This document shows positions 8,316 through 17,094 of a stretch of 62,399 bases of DNA, piece by piece (within the stretch, counting starts at the first letter, position 1; the number at the start of each line of letters is the position of its first letter). The position numbers and the translations under genes were made by a program. The stretch is from Chitinophagales bacterium (GTDB lineage Bacteria > Bacteroidota > Bacteroidia > Chitinophagales > Chitinophagaceae). The notes beneath the pieces were generated by a model. It saw only the letters and a list, made by a program, of their open reading frames with translations, did no database searches and was not told where the DNA came from. The stretch covers positions 1 through 62,399 of the forward strand of contig JAJPKJ010000014.1 in assembly GCA_021323755.1 (NCBI GenBank), written 5' to 3'.

Positions 8316-9560
8316 ATGACCGAAATTGCCACCATACAAAATTCTTTTGATGTATATGCGATTCGTGAGCAGTTCCCAATCCTGAATCGTGAAGTGAAAG
8401 GAAAGAGATTGGTCTATTTTGACAATGCAGCCACTTCCCAAAAGCCACAAATAGTTATTGATGCATTATCAAATTATTATTCAAATCACAACGCAAACAT
8501 CCATCGTGGCATTCACACACTTGCAGAAGAGGCGACTGCGGCTTTTGAAAAAACACGGGACACGGCCCAACAATTCATACACGCTGCTACCCGGGAACAA
8601 ATTATTTTCACCAGGGGAACGACCGAAGGGATAAATCTTGTTGCTTATACCTGGGGGAGACAAAATATAAAAGCCGGAGACGAGATCATGATCTCGACCA
8701 TGGAGCATCACTCAAACATAGTACCATGGCAGGTCTTGTGCGAGGAGAAAAATGCGATACTGAAAATAATTCCAATCAGTGATGATGGGGAACTGTTGAT
8801 GGATGATTTTGAAAGATTGTTAAGCCCTAAAACAAAACTGGTCTCTATTGTTCATGTGTCAAATTCATTGGGAACAGTGAATCCTGTGGAGCGAATCATT
8901 GATGCTGCCCATAAAGTTGGCGCTGTTGTAATGGTAGATGGTGCGCAATCAACGGTTCATCTCGATATTGACGTACAAAAAATGGATTGTGATTTCTTTG
9001 CTTTCTCCGCGCACAAATTATACGGGCCAACCGGCGTTGGCGTCTTATATGGCAAGAAAGATTTGCTGGAATCAATGCCTGTTTTTCAAGGCGGCGGTGA
9101 AATGATCAAAGAAGTGACATTTGAGAAAACAACCTTCAATGATCTGCCTTATAAGTTTGAAGCAGGCACACCAAACATTGCAGACACCGTGGCATTCAAA
9201 TCTGCGCTGGATTTTGTAAGCAGGACCGGAAAAAGTAAAATCCGCGCGCATGAAAATGAATTGTTGCAATACGCCACCTCACAATTAGAGCAGATTCCGG
9301 GACTGAAGATCATTGGAAAAGCAAAAGAAAAAACCAGCCTGGTTTCTTTTATTATTGACAAAACACATCCGCAGGATATTGGGATATTATTGGATAATCG
9401 TGGTATTGCAGTAAGAACGGGTCACCATTGTACGCAACCGTTAATGAACCGTTTTGGGATACCTGGCACCGTTAGAGCATCATTTTCATTATATAATACG
9501 AAAGAGGAAATTGATGAACTCATCATCGGATTGCAGAAGGCAGTGAAGATGTTGGCCTGA
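8316..9560 (+). CDS. sufS: SufS, group II cysteine desulfurase
   Basis: SufS is a PLP-dependent enzyme that removes sulfur from L-cysteine and holds it as a persulfide for the scaffold. The PLP lysine is Lys234 in the motif SAHKLYGPTG. The catalytic cysteine is Cys372 in RTGHHCTQP, the short-loop form of group II enzymes that depend on SufE. Other conserved blocks are YFDNAATSQKP near the N-terminus and MEHHSNIVPW. I chose ATG 8316 rather than a TTG three codons upstream. The protein is 414 residues, normal for the family. SufE follows after 189 bases with no other gene between. Confidence 0.97.
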   Translation: MTEIATIQNSFDVYAIREQFPILNREVKGKRLVYFDNAATSQKPQIVIDALSNYYSNHNANIHRGIHTLAEEATAAFEKTRDTAQQFIHAATREQIIFTRGTTEGINLVAYTWGRQNIKAGDEIMISTMEHHSNIVPWQVLCEEKNAILKIIPISDDGELLMDDFERLLSPKTKLVSIVHVSNSLGTVNPVERIIDAAHKVGAVVMVDGAQSTVHLDIDVQKMDCDFFAFSAHKLYGPTGVGVLYGKKDLLESMPVFQGGGEMIKEVTFEKTTFNDLPYKFEAGTPNIADTVAFKSALDFVSRTGKSKIRAHENELLQYATSQLEQIPGLKIIGKAKEKTSLVSFIIDKTHPQDIGILLDNRGIAVRTGHHCTQPLMNRFGIPGTVRASFSLYNTKEEIDELIIGLQKAVKMLA

Positions 9561-9749
9561 TTTGAAATTAAAATAGGATCACTGGATGGCATTCAAAAAA
9601 TATTGGTTGAATAGCCTGTCAACAATAAAAGGGTGCGACTCAAGGATGTTTAATTGTAGCAATGTGACTGGGAAAATATAAATAAAAATTAAGAATAAAT
9701 AATGGTGCGGAATTGAGTTTAATCGTGCATCATTGATCAAACACAGTAC

Positions 9750-10187
9750 ATGGAAAAAACGATAATAGAAAAGGAAACTGAAATTGTGGAAGAGTTCTCT
9801 TTGTTTGATTCCTGGGATGACAAGTACGAATATATTATTGACCTTGGGAAAAAATTGCAGCCTTTGGAAGAGCAATATAAAAAAGACGAGAATAGAGTTA
9901 GAGGCTGCCAGTCGACCGTTTGGCTGGTGGCTGATGAAAAAGATGGGAAGATTTTTTTTAAAGCGGAGAGCGATGCGGTGATTGTGAAAGGTTTGATCAG
10001 TTTGTTGATAAGAGTGCTGTCGGGGCATACCGCTGATGAGATCATTAATGCAAAATTAGATTTCATCCAGAAGATCGGAATGACAACGCATCTTGCGCAA
10101 ACCCGCTCCAATGGCTTGCTTTCGATGGTGAAGCAAATGAAGAATTATGCGTTGGCATACAAAATAAAAAATTCAACTACGGTATAA
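9750..10187 (+). CDS. sufE: SufE, sulfur acceptor protein
   Basis: SufE takes the persulfide sulfur from SufS and passes it to SufB. The active cysteine is Cys53 in the motif RVRGCQSTVW, and the N-terminal helix has the usual YIIDLGKKLQPL. The 145-residue length is normal. Its stop codon is one base before the start of the SufT/MIP18-like gene, so those two are probably translationally coupled. The 189 bases upstream contain no recognisable gene and no clear terminator, so it is taken as part of the suf operon. Confidence 0.95.
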   Translation: MEKTIIEKETEIVEEFSLFDSWDDKYEYIIDLGKKLQPLEEQYKKDENRVRGCQSTVWLVADEKDGKIFFKAESDAVIVKGLISLLIRVLSGHTADEIINAKLDFIQKIGMTTHLAQTRSNGLLSMVKQMKNYALAYKIKNSTTV

Positions 10188-10188
10188 A

Positions 10189-10500
10189 ATGGAAACAGAA
10201 GCGCTGAAAGAAAAAGTGATTGAATGTTTGCAAAAAATCTATGACCCGGAAATTCCGGTGAGCATCTATGAGCTTGGACTTATCTATGAAATAAATATTC
10301 TGCCGATAAACAATGTTCAGATTGTGATGACCTTGACTGCGCCAAGTTGTCCGGCAGCGCAAACCATTCCTGTTGAAGTGGATCAGAAAGTGAGGGAGAT
10401 TGAAGGAGTTAATGATGTTCACGTGGCGATCACCTGGACTCCCAAATGGGATAAAAGCATGATGAGTGAGGCCGCACAATTAGAATTAGGGATGATGTAA
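10189..10500 (+). CDS. SUF-associated MIP18/DUF59 protein (SufT-like)
   Basis: The 103-residue protein is a single MIP18 (DUF59) domain. It has the motif DPEIPVSIYELGLIY at residues 19-33 and the conserved reactive cysteine Cys54 in TAPSCPA. Proteins of this type act in Fe-S cluster maturation or carriage, for example SufT in Gram-positive bacteria and CIA2 in eukaryotes. It starts one base after sufE and is followed after 19 bases by the Rrf2 gene. Its position within suf strongly supports an Fe-S role; the exact step is not known. Confidence 0.88.
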   Translation: METEALKEKVIECLQKIYDPEIPVSIYELGLIYEINILPINNVQIVMTLTAPSCPAAQTIPVEVDQKVREIEGVNDVHVAITWTPKWDKSMMSEAAQLELGMM

Positions 10501-10519
10501 AAAAATAAAATTATTATTT

Positions 10520-10984
10520 ATGAAAATCACAGCTCAGGAAGAATATGGCTTGCGCATTTTGATTCGCATTGCAGGCTGTAAAGATGATGAAGGCATGAGT
10601 ATCCCGCAGCTCAGTGAGGCGGAAGGATTGAGCAGCCATTATATTGCGAAGCTGACGCGTATTCTCCGCATGTCTGGCTTTATTAATAGCACTCCCGGCA
10701 ATAAGGGCGGCTACGTATTAGCGATGCAATCTCAGAAAATAATTATTAATGATGTGCTCAAAGCCTTAGGCGGCGCATTGTTCGATGCTTCTTTCTGTGG
10801 AACACATGCCGGCGCATTAAGATTGTGCACGAATTCTGTGGATTGTTCTGCACGCTCTCTCTGGCAAATGATTCAATTTACGGTGGACCAGCTGCTTGAT
10901 AAAATCACACTTTATGATCTGGTAAATAAAGAAAATGAATCGGCAAAGGTTTTGAATTATATTCTTGAAGAGAGCAAACTTTAA
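10520..10984 (+). CDS. Rrf2-family (IscR-like) transcriptional regulator
   Basis: This 154-residue winged-helix protein starts with the Rrf2 pattern ITAQEEYGLRILIRIA, has the recognition helix region SSHYIAKLTRILRMSGF and the wing GNKGGYVLA. Three cysteines at 93, 103 and 109 are in the position of the cluster ligands of IscR, which suggests a bound Fe-S cluster as the sensor. It is the last gene of the suf operon, 19 bases after the MIP18 gene. The likely model is feedback control of sufB transcription through the inverted repeat at 4517-4536, but this is inferred. It ends 8 bases before the convergent phnY. Confidence 0.88.
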   Translation: MKITAQEEYGLRILIRIAGCKDDEGMSIPQLSEAEGLSSHYIAKLTRILRMSGFINSTPGNKGGYVLAMQSQKIIINDVLKALGGALFDASFCGTHAGALRLCTNSVDCSARSLWQMIQFTVDQLLDKITLYDLVNKENESAKVLNYILEESKL

Positions 10985-10992
10985 TTATGAAT

Positions 10993-12417
10993 CTACCAGG
11001 GCAATGAAAATGTTTTTACATAGGTATAATACTTCATCGCTTCAATAACACCTTCTTTCACTCCCAGCCCCGAATCTTTTATTCCACCAAATGGTGAGCT
11101 TTCCAATCTATATCCCGGGACTTCATTAATATTAACGGTACCAACCTTCAGTTCTTTGATGAACCGGATTGCATACTCCATATTCTTTGTAACAACGCCC
11201 GATGATAATCCGTAAGCAGTGGAATTTGATAATGCAATTGCATCATCAATATTTCTAAAAGTCAGAATTGGCGCTAATGGACCAAAAGATTCATGCACAA
11301 CCATATCTGCGTTCCGCGGAACATCGGTGATAACCGTTGGTTCGATCAATGCGCCGGACCTTTTTCCTCCCAGCAATATTCTGGCTCCTTGTTCAACTGC
11401 TTTTACCAAAACTTCTTCCAGATAAATGGCAGAAGCTTCATCAATCACTGTTCCTACAATTGTTTTTGGATCGGCAGGATCTCCGGATATATATTCTTTC
11501 GATTTAGTTACAAATTCCCCGGTGAAAGCATCAGCAATTTTCTCATGCACCAGTATTCGTTTCACCGCAGTGCATCTTTGTCCGCTATTTCTGTAAGCTC
11601 CTTCAGCCGCAAGGTATACAGCAAGGTCCAGGTCGGCATCTTCCATAATGATGATCGGATCATTGCCTCCCAATTCAAGGACAGTTTTTTTGTATCCGGC
11701 CAGCGCTGCAATGCGTTTGCCAACTGCGACACTACCGGTAAAAGAAACAATATCAACGCGTGGTTCTTTAATCAAATATTCGGCAACCTCCTGGGTAGGT
11801 CCTAACAATACACTTAAAAAATAATTGGGGAGTCCGGCTTCGTATAATAACTCTACAAATTTTATTGCCGTGAGCGGCGTTTTCTCGGATGGTTTTAAAA
11901 TAACCGGGGTACCCGCTGCAAGTGCCGGAATGATCTTATGGACAACCTGGTTAAGCGGATGATTGAATGGCGTGATGCAAACTGCCAGGGATAAAGGCTC
12001 TCGCATGGTAAATATTTTTCTTGCCTTACCATTGGGAGAGATATCGCAGGAAAATATTTGTCCGTCATCTTTCAAAGCCTCAATTGCAGCAAACATCAAC
12101 ACATCATGTGCTCGGCCAATTTCATAAACGGCTTCGCGAATGGCAAGTCCGGATTCTGCAGAAATCATTTTTGCAAATTCTTCCTTCCGCTCAATCAATA
12201 GCAGACGTGTTTTTTCAAGAATATTATATCGCTCATACCGAGATAATTTTTCGCCACCATTAATTGCAGCTTCAACGGCTTGCTGAGCATGTATCTTGTT
12301 TGCCATAGCCACCCGACCAACAACAGCATTATTGAAAGGATTCTTAACTTCTAAAATATTATCAGAGTGCACAGGTGAACCCGCAACATATCCTGTTTTG
12401 TTAAGCAGATTGTTCAT
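10993..12417 (-). CDS. phnY: Aldehyde dehydrogenase, probable phosphonoacetaldehyde dehydrogenase (PhnY)
   Basis: The 474-residue protein is an NAD(P)-dependent aldehyde dehydrogenase. The catalytic cysteine is Cys282 in NSGQRCTAV, the general base Glu lies in VLELGGNDP, and SFTGSVAVGKR binds the cofactor. Sequence alone places it among non-phosphorylating dehydrogenases. The specific call comes from its neighbour: phnA ends 5 bases upstream, and PhnY makes phosphonoacetate, the substrate of PhnA. Glyceraldehyde-3-phosphate and succinate semialdehyde dehydrogenases are alternatives. No aminoethylphosphonate transaminase (PhnW) gene is in the window. Confidence 0.75.
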   Translation of the reverse strand: MNNLLNKTGYVAGSPVHSDNILEVKNPFNNAVVGRVAMANKIHAQQAVEAAINGGEKLSRYERYNILEKTRLLLIERKEEFAKMISAESGLAIREAVYEIGRAHDVLMFAAIEALKDDGQIFSCDISPNGKARKIFTMREPLSLAVCITPFNHPLNQVVHKIIPALAAGTPVILKPSEKTPLTAIKFVELLYEAGLPNYFLSVLLGPTQEVAEYLIKEPRVDIVSFTGSVAVGKRIAALAGYKKTVLELGGNDPIIIMEDADLDLAVYLAAEGAYRNSGQRCTAVKRILVHEKIADAFTGEFVTKSKEYISGDPADPKTIVGTVIDEASAIYLEEVLVKAVEQGARILLGGKRSGALIEPTVITDVPRNADMVVHESFGPLAPILTFRNIDDAIALSNSTAYGLSSGVVTKNMEYAIRFIKELKVGTVNINEVPGYRLESSPFGGIKDSGLGVKEGVIEAMKYYTYVKTFSLPW

Positions 12418-12422
12418 GGTTA

Positions 12423-13664
12423 TTAATAATTTGTCCCGTTAATGGTAAAATCAAAAATCTGAAAATTTCGTGGATCGCGGGATGCTTTCATTTTATATTT
12501 ATTATTAAGGGGGTGAGAAATGATCATCGAGACCATCTCTTCATACCTCCCCCCGTGGGATCGTAATGTTCCGTCAAGCGCAGAAAGATCGTGATATTGC
12601 GGACGACGCCCAAGCACTACATCTCTCCCAGAAAGTACCACAAGATCGCCGATCCTGTCTCCGGGCTGCTCCAACTTACGTATTGCGCTTTCCTTATCAT
12701 AGACTTCAGTGATGCCTTGCAGTGATAACAACCATTTTTGAACATCATTTATGATTGACTTATCGTTGACATGCACCACAACATAAGAACCAAGCGCTCC
12801 GTGATGTTTGACGTAAGGATCTGTAATTGGACAGATGACCCGAAATCCTTTTCCAAATTTCTCTTCAAGCATATCTTCAATAAATAGCACATTGGGTTTT
12901 CCTTCTGTATTAATTTTTGCATTCATTCCATGATCCGGAACTGCCCCGATGATTGCGTCAAGCTGCAATAATCTTCCGAATTCTTTGTCCATATTTTCAT
13001 AGAAAGAAAGCGCTTGCGCTGATTCAGGCTCATAGGTATGTTGCATGTAATCGGTAAGCGATAAGTACAAAAAATCTGCGAGACCTTTTTCAATCAATGC
13101 AACACCGGCGCGAAATACAAACAAACTTGCATCGGCGCTATAAATCTCGGGCGTCTGATGACCTACTATGTCTTCCACATGATCAATTCCATGCGTTTGA
13201 ATTTGTGCAAGATTTGCCTTTTCCGCAGAAAATGCAATGCCATTCATTTTATAAGAGAGGATATCGCGCAATTTTTCTTTCGCCGTAACTACGGCCACTT
13301 TTCTTCCTGCGCTTGCAGCTGTGGCCAAAATGGTTTCCGCCCTTAAATATTCGGCGGAGTTCATCATCACTTCCTGGTCTTTTTTCTCATCATAAAAAAA
13401 ATTTCCGCAGATACCATGAACGGCAGGAGTGACGCCGGTTACGATGGATGAATTATTAACGTTTGTAAAAGAAGGTAAGGCATCGCGTACCAATCCGCGG
13501 TAACCCTGTGTGATCATTTTTTTTAAATTCGGAATCCTGTCTTTTGCAAGTGCTGCATTATAATATTCATCGGCTGAACCATCCATGCATATCACCACGA
13601 TTGGCTTTGCTGCAGGCCTATATTCTATTCCATTAACGGAAAAAGGTCTTATCGAAATCTCCAT
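12423..13664 (-). CDS. phnA: Phosphonoacetate hydrolase (PhnA)
   Basis: PhnA cleaves the C-P bond of phosphonoacetate to give acetate and phosphate, using two zinc ions in an alkaline-phosphatase-like fold. In this 413-residue protein the first metal Asp is in VICMDGSADEYY (residue 28), and the nucleophilic Thr is in PSFTNVNNSS (residue 67). Further ligands appear in LTDYMQHTY, VPDHGMN and SHGGRYE, matching the order in the Sinorhizobium enzyme. I chose ATG 13664 because the longer frame begins with TTG. It is upstream of phnY and separated by 5 bases, so the two form an operon. The expected pathway is aminoethylphosphonate degradation. Confidence 0.88.
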   Translation of the reverse strand: MEISIRPFSVNGIEYRPAAKPIVVICMDGSADEYYNAALAKDRIPNLKKMITQGYRGLVRDALPSFTNVNNSSIVTGVTPAVHGICGNFFYDEKKDQEVMMNSAEYLRAETILATAASAGRKVAVVTAKEKLRDILSYKMNGIAFSAEKANLAQIQTHGIDHVEDIVGHQTPEIYSADASLFVFRAGVALIEKGLADFLYLSLTDYMQHTYEPESAQALSFYENMDKEFGRLLQLDAIIGAVPDHGMNAKINTEGKPNVLFIEDMLEEKFGKGFRVICPITDPYVKHHGALGSYVVVHVNDKSIINDVQKWLLSLQGITEVYDKESAIRKLEQPGDRIGDLVVLSGRDVVLGRRPQYHDLSALDGTLRSHGGRYEEMVSMIISHPLNNKYKMKASRDPRNFQIFDFTINGTNY

Positions 13665-13768
13665 GAGTCGCTTATTTATAGTCAATAATAATCGCTCGAA
13701 AGATAATTGTTTTTTAAAAGCTGCAAAATGAAATAATAATTATGAAAACCATATTGACAGGGGATGCA

Positions 13769-16243
13769 TTACTGTCGTTGAATTCTATACCTTTTAAAAA
13801 GCAGTTCTCCTGTTTCAGTAATCCCGGTAATGTTTACGGAATATGTAGATGGACGGTCCGCTGTAAAGAAATGACGTGTTGCATGTCCGCTGCTATCGGT
13901 TAGAAAGTTCGCATCCCAATAGATGGTTGAACGGAGGTCGGGATCAGCCGTTTTTTTGATTTCCTTTTTATCGTAATCCGGCTGTTCAAAAGGAGGAGCC
14001 GAATAATAATGCTTTGGCGAATATTTTAATAAGCCGGTGAAATTATCTCCTCTTAGTCTACTGGTCGTATTGATCAAAATCACGCCATTGCCGGACTGAA
14101 CGCCATAGATAGCTGCTTCTGATCCCTCGAGGATTTCTATAAAATCAATGATGTCCGGAGGAAGTGAATTTAGAAAATTTAAGACCGGGCTGCTTCCCGA
14201 CACCGGATTACCCATGGTATCTATATCCATATGGACTTCGCTCCCATCCATCATTACAAGCGGCTCACTGGTCTGTCCGGAGTGGTAGCCTCCGCCTCTT
14301 ATAACCAAAAAACCATTTTTTATGGTTATTCCACGAACCATCAGCAGTGCGTTACCCACTGTTCCACTACCATATTGAATTTTATCGCCTTCGATTATTT
14401 GCGAAAACTGACTCACTCTTTTACTATCATCATAAGTGACTTCCTTTTTCTTGACTCCCTTGATCGTTACGGCTTTTAGCCAACCTTTTCCAGTACCGAT
14501 CACTACAGTATCCAACTGACGCCTTTTAAATTGATTCAGGACTAATTTTTGAGGGGCCAGAAATCTTTTTTTCAATGCTTCGGGGGTCTGGAATTGAGGT
14601 AAACTAAATGTGTCAATGATGATCTTTTCATTTCGGTTCACTCCTTTTGCATCAGATGCCTGCAGAACAAACTGTGTAGTGTCTCCAAATTCGGGCAAAG
14701 GGAAATGAAATCTTCCTAAATCGTCAGTGGTGTCCATCTGTAAAATCGGTCTGTCTCCTTTACCCAATAGCGTGATGACCTTCTTTTTAAGCAGCTCGTT
14801 TTTTTTGTTTACAATTTTCCCGTTGACGTTATTAAAATTGCTGTCTTCATAATCTTCATTAAAAGAAGAAAGATCGGCTTCATCTTTAAAGGTCTTACCG
14901 ATAAAAGCGTTTTTTTGGGTCAGCATGATCAGATCCCATTTTTCAGGCGAAAAATTTTGAATAGAGTCAGATTGAATGTAAGAAAAGGGGAATTGTATAT
15001 TATCATATTTTAGTTCGTCAAAATCGTTTTGTCCATTGACCTCTTTTACAAGATTATTATCAACAACAGAAACAGACATCAAGGCCTTCAATGGTTTTTT
15101 TGCATTATTTGAAGCTGCAATATTGATTTTAACTTTTTCCCTCGCTCCATACTTTTCTCTGTCCGTTGTAATATCGATCACTGGTTTGTTGGAATTGACA
15201 TAAAAGCTTCGCTCACTTACTAATTCTTGCTTATTATTAAATAAAAGCAACGTTGTTTTCCCTTCCGGAAGATTAGCCTTGGGTATTGTGAAATCATACA
15301 TATCATTACCAATTGCTGCAAAACACAAGCTGTCTCTGTTCACCGCCAAAATATAAGACAAGTTGTTTTTTTTGTAGATCGAATCCCCTAACGATACCTG
15401 GACATGTACATAATTGTCCGTTTGTTCAACCAGCGACAACTGGCTGGCGAACTGATTTACTAACGGTAATGGATATGTAAATTCGCCAGAGTTATCCCCT
15501 TTTACATGAACAGTATATTTCCTTGACTTCCATACATAAAAACTGATTTTACCCATTCCCGGTGAGGTGGTTGCAAATCGCGATACAACGGAATCCTGAG
15601 TGTCTGTTACATATCCGGATATATTGATCGGCATTCCTGAATTGTCTGCAGCAAGGAACCCCACAACGGCATTTGTACCAGAAATCAGTTCGCCGCCTTC
15701 AGGGAAAAAACGCAGTTGCGGTTTTGCTGATTCGCCGGAGCTTTGGGCTATTTTTTTTGATTTGCTCCTTAAATTCAGCTCATCTGACGGGTTTTTACTG
15801 TTAAATACATATATAGGCTGAACGCAGATGGAATTTGTATCCTTCAGCATATTTCTTGTATATAACCTTAACCAGTAATAGCCTTCGCGCAAGGATGTTG
15901 AAAGTGAAATTTTGCCTTCGAGTTTTTGCAGTTTATTATTCAATAACAATTGTTCAATCACGCTATCCTTATCATTGACCAAATCTGCAAAAACAATTTT
16001 ACTGTGACTGTAAACTTTGTGAGACAATGCGCCAATGCAATATGCATTGAACCAAAGATCCTCCCCTGCAATATAATACCACTTATCTGTTTGCAGAAAG
16101 ATTTTTTCACGGTCATTATTGCGTAAAGATTTAATGAACCGTCCTGCTAAAGAATCAAGGCTTTTTACCTGATTGTCCTGACTGCTGGCTTGCAGCGAAA
16201 ACAATATCAATATTCCGGCAACCAGTTTTTGGGGAATGTTCAT
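13769..16243 (-). CDS. Secreted plug-domain / MG2-like surface protein
   Basis: The 824-residue product has a signal peptide (residues about 1-21, ending SLQASSQ). A macroglobulin-like N-terminal domain follows, with FLQTDKWYYIAGEDLWFNAY. A series of beta-sandwich segments comes next, one with PLPEFGDTTQFVLQASD. Near residues 650-730 there is a TonB-receptor plug-like domain (DIIDFIEILEGSEAAIYG, GNGVILINTT). The C-terminus has no room for a 22-stranded barrel, so this is not a complete TonB-dependent transporter. Such proteins are common and poorly characterised in Chitinophagaceae. It lies downstream of infC but behind infC's terminator, so it should have its own promoter. Confidence 0.7.
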   Translation of the reverse strand: MNIPQKLVAGILILFSLQASSQDNQVKSLDSLAGRFIKSLRNNDREKIFLQTDKWYYIAGEDLWFNAYCIGALSHKVYSHSKIVFADLVNDKDSVIEQLLLNNKLQKLEGKISLSTSLREGYYWLRLYTRNMLKDTNSICVQPIYVFNSKNPSDELNLRSKSKKIAQSSGESAKPQLRFFPEGGELISGTNAVVGFLAADNSGMPINISGYVTDTQDSVVSRFATTSPGMGKISFYVWKSRKYTVHVKGDNSGEFTYPLPLVNQFASQLSLVEQTDNYVHVQVSLGDSIYKKNNLSYILAVNRDSLCFAAIGNDMYDFTIPKANLPEGKTTLLLFNNKQELVSERSFYVNSNKPVIDITTDREKYGAREKVKINIAASNNAKKPLKALMSVSVVDNNLVKEVNGQNDFDELKYDNIQFPFSYIQSDSIQNFSPEKWDLIMLTQKNAFIGKTFKDEADLSSFNEDYEDSNFNNVNGKIVNKKNELLKKKVITLLGKGDRPILQMDTTDDLGRFHFPLPEFGDTTQFVLQASDAKGVNRNEKIIIDTFSLPQFQTPEALKKRFLAPQKLVLNQFKRRQLDTVVIGTGKGWLKAVTIKGVKKKEVTYDDSKRVSQFSQIIEGDKIQYGSGTVGNALLMVRGITIKNGFLVIRGGGYHSGQTSEPLVMMDGSEVHMDIDTMGNPVSGSSPVLNFLNSLPPDIIDFIEILEGSEAAIYGVQSGNGVILINTTSRLRGDNFTGLLKYSPKHYYSAPPFEQPDYDKKEIKKTADPDLRSTIYWDANFLTDSSGHATRHFFTADRPSTYSVNITGITETGELLFKRYRIQRQ

Positions 16244-16323
16244 AAGCCTTGCAATCGTTTAATTCTGAAATAAAGTTAACGACAAAGCAGATAATATCAG
16301 CATATTCATAAAAGCGGCAACAT

Positions 16324-16352
16324 AAAAAAATTGCCACAACAAGTGTGGCAAT
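16324..16352 (-). terminator. Rho-independent terminator of thrS-infC
   Basis: The arms ATTGCCACA (16330-16338) and TGTGGCAAT (16344-16352) form a perfect 9-bp stem around a 5-base loop. Read on the minus strand the stem is followed by seven T residues. It sits 35 bases past the infC stop codon. Confidence 0.88.
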
Positions 16353-16387
16353 AATAAATCAAAAACAGATATTTTATTATCCGGAGA

Positions 16388-16963
16388 TCATTTTTTCTTC
16401 TGTGGCTTAGGCGCCCAAATAGCCAGCATTCGTTTGCCTTCCATTTTAGGCAACCCTTCCAAAACGCCCGTTTCGGTGAGCCTTTCAGCGAATTTTAATA
16501 ATAATAACTCCCCTCTTTCCTTAAACTGTATCGCACGTCCCTTGAATTGAACGTAAGCTTTTACCTTATTCCCATCTTTCAGAAATTTCTCAGCGTGTTT
16601 TGCCTTGAAATCAAAGTCGTGGTCATCCGTGTTTGGCGTAAAGCGAATTTCCTTCACTTCAGAAGCTTTGCTCTTCGCCTTCATTTCTTTTTCCTTTTTC
16701 TTCTTTTCGTAAAGAAATTTATTGTAATCAATGATCTTACAAACGGGGGGATCTGCATTCGGGGAAATCTCAACAAGGTCAAGACCCTGATCCTGCGCCA
16801 TCCGAAGCGCTTCCTGCACAGAGTAAACGCCAACCTCAACGTTGTCGCCAACTAACCGAACTTGAGGCACCCTGATTAAATGATTGATACGATGTTCTGC
16901 TTGTTGTTCTTTTCTAAAACGTGGATTAAAATTACTACGTGGTTGTCTCGGTGGAAATGCCAT
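16388..16963 (-). CDS. infC: Translation initiation factor IF-3
   Basis: IF-3 binds the 30S subunit and controls start-codon selection and subunit dissociation. The 191-residue protein shows the N-domain motif EHRINHLIRVPQVRLVG and the block DLVEISPNADPPVCKIIDY. A lysine-rich linker follows, and then the C-domain with FTPNTDDHDFDFKAKHAEKFL. A short basic extension precedes the N-domain (residues 1-22), as in other Bacteroidota. The start is ATG rather than the rare AUU used in enterics. It lies 131 bases after thrS and is the last gene of that transcript, because a strong terminator follows. The usual downstream partners rpmI and rplT are 34 kb away. Confidence 0.97.
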   Translation of the reverse strand: MAFPPRQPRSNFNPRFRKEQQAEHRINHLIRVPQVRLVGDNVEVGVYSVQEALRMAQDQGLDLVEISPNADPPVCKIIDYNKFLYEKKKKEKEMKAKSKASEVKEIRFTPNTDDHDFDFKAKHAEKFLKDGNKVKAYVQFKGRAIQFKERGELLLLKFAERLTETGVLEGLPKMEGKRMLAIWAPKPQKKK

Positions 16964-17094
16964 TCAAAATTTTTAAATGAAAAATATTTTTTTTATTGGC
17001 GACTCTATTCAACTCAGCTTCTGTTGTGTCGCACTTTTATACAGCAGAAACTTTATTCATCAGTTGCTGATCATCGGTAACCGCTGACCGTCAA
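16964..17094 (-). promoter_or_regulatory. thrS-infC spacer with possible structured infC leader
   Basis: This 131-base spacer can form a hairpin on the minus strand: bases 17019-17027 pair with 17041-17049 over 9 positions including one G-U pair. An alternative pairing joins GCGAC at 16999-17003 to GTCGC at 17028-17032. The mutually exclusive pairings are suggestive of a translational control element, but no family match can be made by eye. Confidence 0.3.

Noticed and set aside
13665-13685. Longer PhnA start
   Set aside because: The upstream start codon is TTG and adds seven residues without support; ATG 13664 agrees with the position of the metal ligands in known PhnA.
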